A DNA stretch of 64,000 nt, from assembly GCF_001509835.1 (NCBI RefSeq), contig NZ_JXTJ01000008.1, positions 620,001-684,000 of the forward strand, read 5' to 3'. Below the pieces are notes generated by a model. The model saw only the letters and a program-made list of their open reading frames with translations. It did not search any database and was not told where the DNA came from. Source of the stretch: Allobosea sp. WAO (GTDB lineage: Bacteria; Pseudomonadota; Alphaproteobacteria; Rhizobiales; Beijerinckiaceae). The translations under genes and the position numbers were made by a program. Shown here piece by piece: positions 35,566-44,101 of the stretch (position 1 is its first letter; every line of letters starts with the position of its first letter).

Positions 35566-36864
35566 ATGCTGGTCACCGCGGTACTTCTCGGCGTGTGCGT
35601 CGTCATCATGCTGGGCATCCCGATCGCGGTAGCCCTCGGGCTGGTCGCGATCGGAACGATGGTCGCGACGGCCGGCCCCGAGCTGCTCGTCATCTTCATC
35701 CAGCGCACCTATGCCGGGACGACTTCGTTCCCGCTGCTGGCGATCCCGTTCTTCGTGCTCGCCGGCAATCTGATGAATGTCGGCGGCACGACCGAGCGCA
35801 TCTTCGGTGTCGCGCAGCTCTGCATCGGGCGCATTCGTGGCGGCCTGGCCCATGTTAACGTTGTCGGCAGTGTGATTTTCGCCGGCATGTCCGGCTCGGC
35901 GATCGCCGACGCCGCGGGCATGGGCGTGATCGAGCACCGCGCCATGACCAAGGCCGGCTATACCGGCAGGTTCGCCGCCACCATCACGGCGGTTTCGGCG
36001 ACGATCGGGCCGATCATTCCACCCAGCATTCCCTTCGTGATCTATGGCAGCCTCGCCAATGTTTCGGTGGGTGCCCTGTTCATGGCCGGTGTCGTGCCGG
36101 GCCTGCTGATGGCCGTGTCGCTGATGGCAGTCATCGCGGTTGCCGCGAAATGGATGAACCTGCCCCGCGGCGAGGGCATGCCGCCTTTGCCGGTCGCTGC
36201 CCGGATCGTCCGCACGGCGTTGCCCGCGCTAGCCCTGCCGCCGGCGATCCTGCTGGTGATCCTGACCGGCTTCGCCACGCCGACCGAGGCCGCCGTGGTC
36301 GCTGCCGCCTACGCCTTCGTGCTCGGCCGGTTCGTCTACGGGGAGCTGAGTTGGAGCGACACTGTCGCCGTGCTCTGGGAGAGCGCGCGCCAGACCGCGC
36401 AGGTGATGTTCATCATCGCGCTTGCGGCGCCGTTCGGCTGGGTGCTGGTGCAGCAGCAGATTCCCAATGCCGTGCTGACGGCGCTGCTGACGCTGTCCTC
36501 CGAGCCCTGGATGATCTTGCTGATCATCAACGTCGCGCTGCTCGTCCTCGGAATGTTCATCGAGGGCATCGCGCTGATGATCATCGCCTTCCCGGTGCTG
36601 CTGCCGATCACGGTTCAGCTTGGCATCGACCCGGTTCATTTCGGCGTGATCCTCGTGCTCAATCTGATGATCGGATTGGTCACGCCGCCGGTCGGACTCT
36701 GCCTCTACGTCGTCGCCGGCATCGCCAAGATCTCGATCGGCGAGATCACGCGCGAAATCTGGCCCTACGTGCTGGCGCTCATCGGCGTGCTGATGCTGAT
36801 CACCTATGTGCCGGGGCTCTCGCTCTGGCTGCCTCACGCGCTGGGCTATGGAGTGACGCGATGA
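35566..36864 (+). CDS. TRAP transporter large permease (DctM family), island 2
   Basis: The protein has 432 residues with about 12 membrane segments. Conserved DctM features include FVLAGNLMNVGGTTERIF, FAGMSGSAIADAAGM, IGPIIPPSIPFVIYG and GLVTPPVGLCLYV. It follows the binding-protein gene by 37 nt and overlaps the small permease gene by 4 nt (ATGA). The gene order P-M-Q is rarer than P-Q-M. Confidence 0.94.
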   Translation: MLVTAVLLGVCVVIMLGIPIAVALGLVAIGTMVATAGPELLVIFIQRTYAGTTSFPLLAIPFFVLAGNLMNVGGTTERIFGVAQLCIGRIRGGLAHVNVVGSVIFAGMSGSAIADAAGMGVIEHRAMTKAGYTGRFAATITAVSATIGPIIPPSIPFVIYGSLANVSVGALFMAGVVPGLLMAVSLMAVIAVAAKWMNLPRGEGMPPLPVAARIVRTALPALALPPAILLVILTGFATPTEAAVVAAAYAFVLGRFVYGELSWSDTVAVLWESARQTAQVMFIIALAAPFGWVLVQQQIPNAVLTALLTLSSEPWMILLIINVALLVLGMFIEGIALMIIAFPVLLPITVQLGIDPVHFGVILVLNLMIGLVTPPVGLCLYVVAGIAKISIGEITREIWPYVLALIGVLMLITYVPGLSLWLPHALGYGVTR

Positions 36865-37367
36865 TCGCCGCGCTGGAAGCTCTCGACAGGGGCGTCGCCG
36901 TCACCTGCAAGGTCGCTGCGATCCTGTGCATGCTGGGCGTGTTCGTGCTGCTCGGCGCCGCGATCGTGCTGCGGATCATGCCGCTGTTCACGATCACGGG
37001 CTATGACGAGATCATCGAGTTCCTGTTCATCTGGATGGTCATGCTGACCTCGCTCGCGCTCTGGCGCGAAGGCGTTCTCTACCGCGTCGTGATGCTCGAG
37101 AGCCTGCTGCCGCCCAATCTGCGGCGCATGCTCGAAATCCTGATCAACCTCGCCATGTTCGGCTTTGCGCTCGTGCTCGTCTTCTACGGTATCGAGTTCA
37201 TGCAGATGGCCGGCGAGACGACGCCGTTCCTCCGGCTCGACAAGGGCTGGTGGTATGCCGCGATCCCCGGCTGCGGCGCGCTCATGGCCGTGTACAGCCT
37301 CGTCTGGCTTTACCGGGTCGCCTGCGGCAAGGGCGAACTCCATTCGACCACTTCACTCGTCGGCTGA
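36861..37367 (+). CDS. TRAP transporter small permease (DctQ family), island 2
   Basis: The protein has 168 residues from the ATG at 36861 overlapping the dctM stop. Four hydrophobic spans are visible, with the DctQ motif DEIIEFLFIWMVMLTSLALW in the second. It completes the tripartite carrier. An SDR gene follows after 27 nt in the same orientation. Confidence 0.91.
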   Translation: MIAALEALDRGVAVTCKVAAILCMLGVFVLLGAAIVLRIMPLFTITGYDEIIEFLFIWMVMLTSLALWREGVLYRVVMLESLLPPNLRRMLEILINLAMFGFALVLVFYGIEFMQMAGETTPFLRLDKGWWYAAIPGCGALMAVYSLVWLYRVACGKGELHSTTSLVG

Positions 37368-37394
37368 CAGCGCCGCTCGGAAAGGCAAGCACTC

Positions 37395-38165
37395 ATGGCC
37401 CGTCTTGCAGGCAAGGTCGCGATCCTCACCGGTGGAGCCGGAGGCATCGGCGCGGCGACCGCGGAACTCTTCGCCGAGGAGGGCGCGAAGGTCGTGCTCG
37501 TCGACATCGACGCCTCGGCGTTGGCCGAGGTCGGCGCGCGGATTCGTGCAGCAGTGCCGGGCGCCGAGATCCTGGAGATCGTCCGGGATGTCGGGCAGGA
37601 GGCGTCCGCCGCGGCGATCGTCGCCGAGACACTCTCCGCCTTCGGCCGGCTCGACATCCTCGTCAACAATGCCGGCATCCGCTCCTATGAGCCGCTCGAC
37701 GAGGCCAAGGCCGAGACCTGGCAGAAGATCCTCTCGGTGAACCTGCTGAGCTATGCCTATCTCGCCCGCGAGGCGCTGCCGGCGCTGCGGCAGGCGGGGA
37801 AGGGGGCGATCGTCAATATCTCCTCGACCCACGCCTTCAACCCGCGGGGCGGCATGGGGCAATACGACGTCGCCAAGGCCGGCATCATCTCGATGACCAA
37901 GACGCTGGCCTTCGAGGAGGCCGATCGCGGCGTGCGCGTCAATGCGGTCTGCCCCGGCCTGACGCTGACGCCGTTCCATGTCCGCCGCTTCGCCCCGCAA
38001 GGCAAGAGCGAGCAGGATTTGCGTACCGAGAAGGTCGACCACAACATCCAGCGCCGCTGGGCCGATCCGCGCGAAGTCGCCTGGCCGATCCTCTGGCTTG
38101 CGTCCGACGAGGCGTCCTTCATGACCGCATCGGTGATCATGGCCGATGGCGGCACCCGCGTCTGA
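37395..38165 (+). CDS. SDR family NAD(P)-dependent oxidoreductase, island 2
   Basis: The protein has 256 residues, standard for classical SDRs. It has the cofactor motif LTGGAGGIGAATAE at about 12-25, VNNAG for the central strand, ISSTHAF with the catalytic Ser, YDVAK with the Tyr-Lys pair, and a C-terminal end (SVIMADGGTRV) typical of the family. It is the last gene of the TRAP operon and probably oxidises the imported hydroxy compound. Substrate unknown. It converges on the enoyl-CoA hydratase gene, 36 nt away. Confidence 0.9.
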   Translation: MARLAGKVAILTGGAGGIGAATAELFAEEGAKVVLVDIDASALAEVGARIRAAVPGAEILEIVRDVGQEASAAAIVAETLSAFGRLDILVNNAGIRSYEPLDEAKAETWQKILSVNLLSYAYLAREALPALRQAGKGAIVNISSTHAFNPRGGMGQYDVAKAGIISMTKTLAFEEADRGVRVNAVCPGLTLTPFHVRRFAPQGKSEQDLRTEKVDHNIQRRWADPREVAWPILWLASDEASFMTASVIMADGGTRV

Positions 38166-38201
38166 CGGCGCGGGTACCGGGCAGCGGCTGATTTTGGTGG
38201 G

Positions 38202-38984
38202 CTACTTGCCCTGCCAGTTCGGCGTGCGCTTGCCGAGGAAGGCTTCCATACCCTCGCGGAAATCGGCGCTGGTGTAGCAGAGCGCGACGAGGTCATCGCC
38301 GTCGACGCCAGCGCTGGCCGCTTCGGTGAGCCGGCGCAGCGCCTCCTTGGTGGCGCGCATCGTCAGCGGCGCATGGCCGCGGATGGTCTCGGCGAGTTCC
38401 TTCGCCCGCGCCATCAGCGCGGCATGATCGGCGACGAGCTCGTTGTAGAGGCCGACGCGATGGCCTTCATCGGCCTCGACAAGCCGGGCGGTGAAGATGA
38501 TGTCCTTGACGCGGGCCGGCCCGAGCAGGCTGGCGAGCCTTGCGTAGTTCGCCATCGACAGGCAGTTACCGAGCGTGCGCGCCACCGGGAAGCCGAAGCG
38601 GGCCGATTGCGTCGCGATCCGGAGGTCGCAGGCGCAGGCGATCGCCGCGCCGCCACCGGTGACCGCGCCGGAGATCGCCGCGATCGTCGGTACCGAGCAG
38701 CTCTCGATCGCCGTGATCACCTTTTCGATGCGGTTCTCGTAGGCGAGCGCATCTTCGGCCGTCTTGAACTCGCGGAACTGCGTGATGTCAGTGCCGGCGG
38801 CGAAGGCTTTCTCGCCGGCGCCGGTCATCACGATCACCTTGGGCGCACCGTGGCTCTCGGGATCGCTGCAGATCTTTGCAAGCCCCTCATACATGGCGAA
38901 GGTCAAGGCGTTGCGGGCCTGCGGCCGGTTCAGCGTGATCGTGCCGATCCCGTCGGCGACGTCGTAGAGAATCTCGTCAGTCAT
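38202..38984 (-). CDS. Enoyl-CoA hydratase/isomerase family protein
   Basis: A 260-residue crotonase-fold protein. The oxyanion-hole parts are seen in FAAGTDITQF and AISGAVTGGGAAIACACDLRI. The usual second catalytic Glu of true hydratases is not evident at its place (VARTLGNCLS), so it could be an isomerase, hydrolase or lyase of an acyl-CoA. It lies 11 nt downstream of a class III CoA-transferase gene on the same strand, so the pair likely activates and then transforms an organic acid. Confidence 0.87.
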   Translation of the reverse strand: MTDEILYDVADGIGTITLNRPQARNALTFAMYEGLAKICSDPESHGAPKVIVMTGAGEKAFAAGTDITQFREFKTAEDALAYENRIEKVITAIESCSVPTIAAISGAVTGGGAAIACACDLRIATQSARFGFPVARTLGNCLSMANYARLASLLGPARVKDIIFTARLVEADEGHRVGLYNELVADHAALMARAKELAETIRGHAPLTMRATKEALRRLTEAASAGVDGDDLVALCYTSADFREGMEAFLGKRTPNWQGK

Positions 38985-38995
38985 CGGAAACCTCT

Positions 38996-40189
38996 TCAGA
39001 TCGCGCCGTCGGCGCGCAGTTGCGCGATCGCCGCGGCGTCATAGCCGAGCTCGATCAGGATCTCGTCATTATGCTCGCCGGCGTCCGGCGTGGGCGAAAC
39101 CACGCTCGCCGGAGTGCGCGACAGGCCGACAGGCTCGCCGATGACGCGGATGTCGCCGAGAACCGGGTGGGTAACGGGCTGCGCGATGCCGAGATGCTGC
39201 ACCTGCGGATCGTCGAACATGGCGTCGACCGAGTAGATCGGCCCCGCCGGCACCGAAGCCTTCTCGCAGGCGTCAAGCCAGTAGGCGCTGTCCTGCGTCG
39301 ACATGATCTCCTCGAGCAGGATGCGCAGCTCCGGCCGTGCCGCATAGCGCTTCTCGACGCTGTCATAGCGCGGGTCGCTCGCCAGTTCCGGCTGGCCGAG
39401 CACGCCGCAGAAGGAGCGCCAATGCCCCTCGGCGCCGACGCCGAGATTGATGTGGCCGTCGCGCGTCGCATAGACGCCCATCGGTGTCGCGTAAGGGTGG
39501 TCGTTGCCGGCCTGGGGCGGCACCGTACCTTCGACCAGGAAGCGCGCCGCCTGGAAATCCATCATCGCGATCTGCGCCTCGAGCAGCGAGGTCTGCACCC
39601 ACTGGCCCTTGCCGGAAACCGCGCGTTCCTGCAGTGCGACCAGCGCGCCGATCGCCCCGTAGAGGCCCGCCGCTGAATCGGCGACGGCAATGCCGGCCCT
39701 GACCGGGCCCTGGCCCTGCAGGCCGGTGACCGACATCATCCCACCCATGCCCTGGGCGATCTGGTCGAAGCCGGCACGCAGGCGATAGGGGCCGGTCTGG
39801 CCGAAGCCCGAGACCGAGACCAGGATCAGGCGCGGATTGAGCGCATGCAGCGTCTCGAAATCGAGGCCGAGCCGGTCCTTCACGTCCGGGCGGAAGTTCT
39901 CGATCAGCAGGTCGGCATCGGCGATCAGCCGGCGCAGCACAGCCTTGCCGGCTTCCTTCTTCAGGTTGAGCGTCAGCGAGCGCTTGTTCCGGTGCAGGTT
40001 CTGCATGTCGTAGCCATGCCGCGCCCCGCTCATGTTCTCGTTCGGATCGACCCCCGGCGGGCTTTCGATCTTGAGCACGTCGGCGCCGAAATCGGCGAAG
40101 ATCCGGGCGCAGGTCGGGCCGGCGCGGACCCGGGAAAGATCGAGGACGCGCAGATTCTCGAGCGCGGAGGACGGTGTCGGACGAGGCAT
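38996..40189 (-). CDS. CaiB/BaiF (class III) CoA-transferase
   Basis: The protein has 397 residues. The N-terminus VLDLSRVRAGPTCARIFADFGADVLKIE holds the CoA-binding fold (core LADFGADVxKIE-like). The catalytic aspartate of the family is expected in AGIAVADSAAGLYG, near residue 170. It moves CoA from a donor thioester such as succinyl-CoA to a carboxylic acid. With the downstream enoyl-CoA hydratase it forms the leftward unit of island 2, whose promoter region carries the third GntR-type palindrome. Substrate unknown. Confidence 0.9.
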   Translation of the reverse strand: MPRPTPSSALENLRVLDLSRVRAGPTCARIFADFGADVLKIESPPGVDPNENMSGARHGYDMQNLHRNKRSLTLNLKKEAGKAVLRRLIADADLLIENFRPDVKDRLGLDFETLHALNPRLILVSVSGFGQTGPYRLRAGFDQIAQGMGGMMSVTGLQGQGPVRAGIAVADSAAGLYGAIGALVALQERAVSGKGQWVQTSLLEAQIAMMDFQAARFLVEGTVPPQAGNDHPYATPMGVYATRDGHINLGVGAEGHWRSFCGVLGQPELASDPRYDSVEKRYAARPELRILLEEIMSTQDSAYWLDACEKASVPAGPIYSVDAMFDDPQVQHLGIAQPVTHPVLGDIRVIGEPVGLSRTPASVVSPTPDAGEHNDEILIELGYDAAAIAQLRADGAI

Positions 40190-40261
40190 GATGTTCCGGA
40201 AGGCTCTATAGGGGGCGCGACTATCCCGTCATCGGCCGGGAGCGTCAACGCTAAAGCCATT

Positions 40262-40271
40262 TTGTATGCAA
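40262..40271. promoter_or_regulatory. GntR operator candidate 3 between CoA-transferase and aldo/keto reductase genes
   Basis: TTGTATGCAA, followed by GA as in candidate 1, lies in the 279-nt divergent region 40190-40468, 73 nt upstream of the CoA-transferase start. It differs from TTGCATGCAA at one base and keeps the flanking AAGA. Confidence 0.5.
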
Positions 40272-40468
40272 GAATCGCGACCTTGCCATGTGCGGCGCGC
40301 CCGGGCGGCTGCTTCACGAGACGGCGAGCCGCGCCGCAATGTGCCACCCTGACGTTGCGGCGCATCCTTGCGCCATTATCTTCGAGCCGGCCCGGTGACG
40401 GCTCGGCCGCCACTCATCGCGCGCTTCGACGCCGCCCGGGCGTTTTCCTCGAATGGAAAGAGAATGTC

Positions 40469-41506
40469 ATGCGCTATTACACGCTTGGCCAGACCGGCCT
40501 GCTCGTCTCCGAACTATGCCTGGGCACCATGACCTTCGGCGGCGGCGACGAGGGTTTTTGGGGGCATATCGGCAGGCTCGAGCAGCAGGAGGCCGACGCG
40601 CTGGTCCGGACGGCGCTCGATGCCGGCATCAACTTCATCGACACTGCCAATGTCTATGCCGAAGGGCGCTCGGAGCAGATCACCGGCCAGGCCCTGCGCA
40701 ATCTCGGCGTGCCGCGCGACGAGGTCGTGGTCGCGACCAAGGTCTTCAGCCGCATGGGGCAGGGGCCGAACGGCAGCGGCGCCAGCCGCTACCACATCAT
40801 GGAGCAGGTCAAGGCCAGCCTGAAGCGGCTGCAGCTCGACCATGTCGACCTCTACCAGATCCATGCCTTCGACAGCGTGACGCCGATGGAGGAGACGCTG
40901 GAGGCGCTCGACACGCTCGTTCGCCAAGGCCATGTCCGCTATGTCGGCGTCTCGAACTGGGCGGCCTGGCAAGTCGCCAAGGCGCTTGGCATCTGTGAGC
41001 GGCGGCAACTGTCCCGCATAGCCTCGCTGCAATCCTACTACACGATCGCCGGCCGCGATCTGGAGCGCGAGATCGTGCCGATGCTGCTCTCCGAGAAGGT
41101 CGGCCTGATGGTCTGGAGCCCGCTCGCCGGCGGACTGCTTTCTGGCAAGTACGACCGGCGCAACGAGCAGGGTGGCGATGGCCGGCGTGCCAGCTTCGAC
41201 TTTCCGCCGGTCGATCGCGAGCGCGGCTATGACGTGATCGATGCCATGCGCGGCATCGCCGAGACGCATCGGCGCAGCGTCGCGCAGATCGCGCTCGCCT
41301 GGCTGCTGCACCAGCAGGCCGTGACCAGCGTGATCGTCGGCGCCAAGCGCCCGGAACAGCTCGCCGAGAATCTCGCGGCCGTCGAGATCGTGCTTTCGCC
41401 GGAGGAGCTGAAGACCCTCGACGCGGTCAGCGCCCTGCCGCGCGAATATCCCGGCTGGATGCTGGAACGCCAGGGCGCCAGCCGCACCAAGCCGGACCCG
41501 CGCTGA
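40469..41506 (+). CDS. Aldo/keto reductase
   Basis: The protein has 345 residues from the ATG at 40469 (AAGAGAATGTC upstream); the longer frame to 39845 is antisense to the CoA-transferase. The AKR tetrad is visible: Asp and Tyr in FIDTANVYAEGRSE, Lys in VVATKVF and His in LYQIHAFDS. NADP-binding residues lie in VIVGAKRPEQLAENL. It is of the YajO/Gcy bacterial group, reducing aldehydes or ketones or oxidising sugars. It is divergent from the CoA-transferase gene and likely under the island 2 regulator. Confidence 0.9.
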   Translation: MRYYTLGQTGLLVSELCLGTMTFGGGDEGFWGHIGRLEQQEADALVRTALDAGINFIDTANVYAEGRSEQITGQALRNLGVPRDEVVVATKVFSRMGQGPNGSGASRYHIMEQVKASLKRLQLDHVDLYQIHAFDSVTPMEETLEALDTLVRQGHVRYVGVSNWAAWQVAKALGICERRQLSRIASLQSYYTIAGRDLEREIVPMLLSEKVGLMVWSPLAGGLLSGKYDRRNEQGGDGRRASFDFPPVDRERGYDVIDAMRGIAETHRRSVAQIALAWLLHQQAVTSVIVGAKRPEQLAENLAAVEIVLSPEELKTLDAVSALPREYPGWMLERQGASRTKPDPR

Positions 41507-41525
41507 CGCGACGACCGCTGCGAGC

Positions 41526-41561
41526 CTTTCCGGCGGAATATCAGCAGCTTCCGCCGGAAAG
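41526..41561. terminator. 13-bp stem-loop downstream of the aldo/keto reductase gene
   Basis: CTTTCCGGCGGAA (41526-41538) and TTCCGCCGGAAAG (41549-41561) pair perfectly around a 10-nt loop, 19 nt past the stop codon. The following bases (CTGAATCGGTTTCGC) lack a real T-run, so it may be a 3'-end stabiliser as much as a terminator. Confidence 0.55.
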
Positions 41562-41721
41562 CTGAATCGGTTTCGCGAGGCTTTGAATCGCCATGCCAAC
41601 GGCCGAAGCCGGCTCTGTAAGGAGCGACCTCGGCGGCTGCCCCAGTTCATGCTAGGTCGGGGCGGGTGGAGCCTGTCCCGGCTGATCGTGCGGCCGGGAG
41701 CGCGACCGGCCGGAGGGCGGG

Positions 41722-42354
41722 ATGACGACGAGCGAGAAGCCTGACAGTGAAGTTGCGGACGCGCAGCAGTTGCGCGCCCTGGTCGGCGAGGTCCATCTGC
41801 TCGCCGAGCGCAAGGTGCTCGACCGGCTCGACCATTTCTGCCGTGACTTCATCGCGCTGTCGCCCTTCCTGGTGCTGGCGAGCTCCGACAGCGAGGGGCG
41901 GGCCGATGCGAGCCCGCGCGGCGACGGACCGGGCTTCGTCCAGGTGCTCGACGAAAAGACCCTGCTGATCCCCGACCGGCGCGGCAACAACCGGGTCGAC
42001 AGCTTCGGCAATGTGCTGAGCTCGCCGGGTGTCGGGCTGGTCTTCTTCGTGCCCGGGATCAACGAGACGCTCAGGGTCAATGGCCGGGCGCGGCTGACCC
42101 GCGACGAGGCGCTGCTCGAACCGACGACCGTGCAGGAGAAGACGCCGAAGCTCGGCCTGCTGGTCGAGGTCGACGAGGCCTATTTCCATTGCGGCAAGGC
42201 CTTGATCCGCTCGAAGCTCTGGGCGCAGGAGGCACAGGTCGAGCGCGGCAGCTTCCCGACGCTCGGGCGCATCGTCGCCGAGCAGACGAAGGCGGTCGAT
42301 GCGGCCGAGGCCGACGCCAATCTGGAGGAGGCTTACAGGACGCGGCTCTACTGA
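41722..42354 (+). CDS. PPOX-type FMN-binding flavoprotein (pyridoxamine 5'-phosphate oxidase-like, MSMEG_1061 type)
   Basis: A 210-residue split-barrel flavoprotein. Family stretches are SPFLVLASSDSEGRADASPRG near residues 46-66, LLIPDRRGNNRVDSF, PGVGLVFFVPG and AYFHCGKALIRSKLW. Members bind FMN or F420 and are of largely unknown physiological role. The gene is monocistronic; a probable minus-strand small RNA ends facing it at 42443. Confidence 0.87.
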   Translation: MTTSEKPDSEVADAQQLRALVGEVHLLAERKVLDRLDHFCRDFIALSPFLVLASSDSEGRADASPRGDGPGFVQVLDEKTLLIPDRRGNNRVDSFGNVLSSPGVGLVFFVPGINETLRVNGRARLTRDEALLEPTTVQEKTPKLGLLVEVDEAYFHCGKALIRSKLWAQEAQVERGSFPTLGRIVAEQTKAVDAAEADANLEEAYRTRLY

Positions 42355-42442
42355 GCCGCGGGGGTCTCATCGAGCCCTGGCCGTAGCTCCGTGCGAGGTG
42401 ATCGCGCGGTTGCCGGCCTTCGTCCTTGCCGCTAGCCTCCAG

Positions 42443-42527
42443 AAAAGAAAAGGGCCCGCGCCGGAGCGCAGGCCGAAGTCTAGGGAGGAAACGCCCAAGG
42501 AGGGCGCCACAGCATCTCTGCTGCGGT
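42443..42527 (-). ncRNA. Probable trans-acting small RNA with anti-Shine-Dalgarno segments
   Basis: On the minus strand an 85-nt transcript is predicted. It contains hairpin 1 (CAGCAGAGATGCTG, 42523-42510), then hairpin 2 (CGCCC TCCTT GGGCG, 42506-42492) exposing a CCTCCTT segment. A linker with TTTCCTCCC follows, and then a terminator: GGCCTGCGC TCCG GCGCGGGCC (42474-42453, one G-U pair) followed by CTTTTCTTTTCT. No minus-strand gene lies upstream that this terminator could serve. CCUCC-exposing loops are the hallmark of alphaproteobacterial sRNA families such as ar14 and the cuckoo RNAs; membership here is inferred from structure only. Confidence 0.6.
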
Positions 42528-42533
42528 GCACAA

Positions 42534-42562
42534 GAGATAGGGCGTTCCGCGGTGCGGTACAA
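42534..42562 (-). promoter_or_regulatory. Putative promoter of the small RNA
   Basis: On the minus strand TTGTAC (42562-42557) and TATCTC (42539-42534) are separated by exactly 17 nt, giving a start near 42527, just before the first hairpin. The match to sigma-70 hexamers is moderate. Confidence 0.4.
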
Positions 42563-42644
42563 GGGGGAAAGGGCAGAATTGCTGTCCTTTTTTTGAGCAG
42601 CTTGCTGCCTCTTGCGCCGATCGCGAAAACGGGAGGCCCCGATC

Positions 42645-43352
42645 ATGGTTTTCGGGCAACGGGCAATCGGAATCAGCGCCGTCGGTCTCGCATTTTTGCT
42701 GGTGATCCAGGCCGGATTCGGTTCGCGGGCGTTCGCGCAGGTTCCGCCGTCGAAGACGGAGATCGCCGCCTATGCCGGGCTGCATTCTGCCGCTTATCGA
42801 GGCGACATGGCGGCGCTGGAGCGAACCCTTGCACAGAAGCCGGAACTCGATGCCCGCGACGGCCATGGCCGAAGCGCGCTGCATGTCGCAGCCCATGCCG
42901 GCAACCGGGAGATCATGCGCGCGCTGGTCCGCGCGGGAGCCGATCCGCGTGCGCTCGACGGCCAGCTTTATGACGCGATCACGATTGCAGCGGTCAACGA
43001 CGATGTCGAGACCATGCGGGTGGCGCTCGCCATCGGTGGCGACGCCCGGGCCGTCACCAGCCCCTATGCCGGCACGGCGCTGATCGCCGCCGCCCATCTC
43101 GGTCATGACGATGTCGTCAAGGCGCTGATCGCGGCCGGCGCGCCGCTCGACCATGTCAATAATCTCGGCTGGACCGCGCTGATCGAAGCCGTGATCCTCG
43201 GTGATGGCGGGCCGCGCCATGTCGAGACCGCCCGCGCGCTCGTCACCGCCGGCGCCCGCCGTGACCTTGCCGACCGCGGCGGCGCGACGCCGCTCGATCA
43301 CGCCCGCCGCCGCGGCTACGCGGCGATGATCGCGGTTCTGGAGGTTCCCTAG
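42645..43352 (+). CDS. Ankyrin repeat protein, exported
   Basis: The protein has 235 residues from the ATG at 42645, with GGGAGG 8 nt upstream. A signal peptide (IGISAVGLAFLLVIQAGFGS, cleaved after RAFAQ) precedes about five ankyrin repeats. The clearest are DARDGHGRSALHVAAHAGN, GTALIAAAHLGHDDVVKAL and GWTALIEAVILGDGG; the last ends in ATPLDHARRRGYAAM. It probably acts in the periplasm as a protein-binding scaffold. Its last 4 nt overlap the end of the convergent Anbu gene. Confidence 0.88.
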   Translation: MVFGQRAIGISAVGLAFLLVIQAGFGSRAFAQVPPSKTEIAAYAGLHSAAYRGDMAALERTLAQKPELDARDGHGRSALHVAAHAGNREIMRALVRAGADPRALDGQLYDAITIAAVNDDVETMRVALAIGGDARAVTSPYAGTALIAAAHLGHDDVVKALIAAGAPLDHVNNLGWTALIEAVILGDGGPRHVETARALVTAGARRDLADRGGATPLDHARRRGYAAMIAVLEVP

Positions 43353-44101
43353 CTCGGAAACTGCGGGTCGGGCAGGCTGGTTACCAACGCCGTCAGCCCG
43401 TCGCTGTAGCGCTGACGCAGATCCGTCCAGTAGGGGTGATTGCTGTCATATTTTGCGAGTGTCCGGGTCGAGAAGCTCCCGGTCTCGTAGTGCAGCATGT
43501 CGATAGGCGGCGCGACCGAGAGATTGCTGCGGATCGTCGCGTCGAAAGACAGCAGAGCGAGCTTTGCGGCTTCGTCGAGCCCGCCCGTCGGGCTCAGCGC
43601 CCGGTCGAGGATCGGCTTGCCGTATTTGGTCTCGCCGAGCTGCAGGAAGTTCGTGCGGCCGACCGCCTCGACGAAATTGCCGGCCGAATAGATCTGGAAC
43701 AGCCGGTGCGGCTCCCCGGCGATCTGTCCGGCGACGAGGAAACTGCCATTCGGGTCGCCATAGGGCTCGACGAAGCTGCGGTGGAGGCGCAGCACCTCGC
43801 GCAACGTGTTGCCGACGATCTGGGCGGCGTCGAACATGGTGCGCGCCGCGAGGATGTCGCGGTTCTCCAGGCTGCCGGCGCTCTCCTGCTTGTGCTTGGT
43901 GTATTGGCGGATCATCGTCACCACGGCCTGCGTGGTCGCAAGGTTGCCCGCCGAAAGGATGGCGATGACGCGCTCGCCCGGAACCTCGAACAGAGCGAGC
44001 TTCTCGACCATGGCGATCTGGTCGACGCCGGCGCTGGAGCGGGAATCGGAAGCGAGGATCAGCCCGGCTGGGAGCAGGATTCCAAGGCAGTAGGTCATCG
44101 C
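43349..44101 (-). CDS. Anbu-type proteasome homologue (peptidase T1 family)
   Basis: The protein has 250 residues from the ATG at 44101, selected because GGAGG precedes it and the chain then starts MTYCLG, placing Thr at position 1 after Met removal, the expected N-terminal nucleophile. The sequence LILASDSRSSAGVDQI is the typical strand region of Anbu proteins. The fold is that of 20S beta subunits, forming open helical rings. Usual Anbu partners (transglutaminase-like, alpha-E and ATP-grasp proteins) are absent nearby. Substrates are unknown. Confidence 0.85.
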   Translation of the reverse strand, partial: AMTYCLGILLPAGLILASDSRSSAGVDQIAMVEKLALFEVPGERVIAILSAGNLATTQAVVTMIRQYTKHKQESAGSLENRDILAARTMFDAAQIVGNTLREVLRLHRSFVEPYGDPNGSFLVAGQIAGEPHRLFQIYSAGNFVEAVGRTNFLQLGETKYGKPILDRALSPTGGLDEAAKLALLSFDATIRSNLSVAPPIDMLHYETGSFSTRTLAKYDSNHPYWTDLRQRYSDGLTALVTSLPDPQFPS

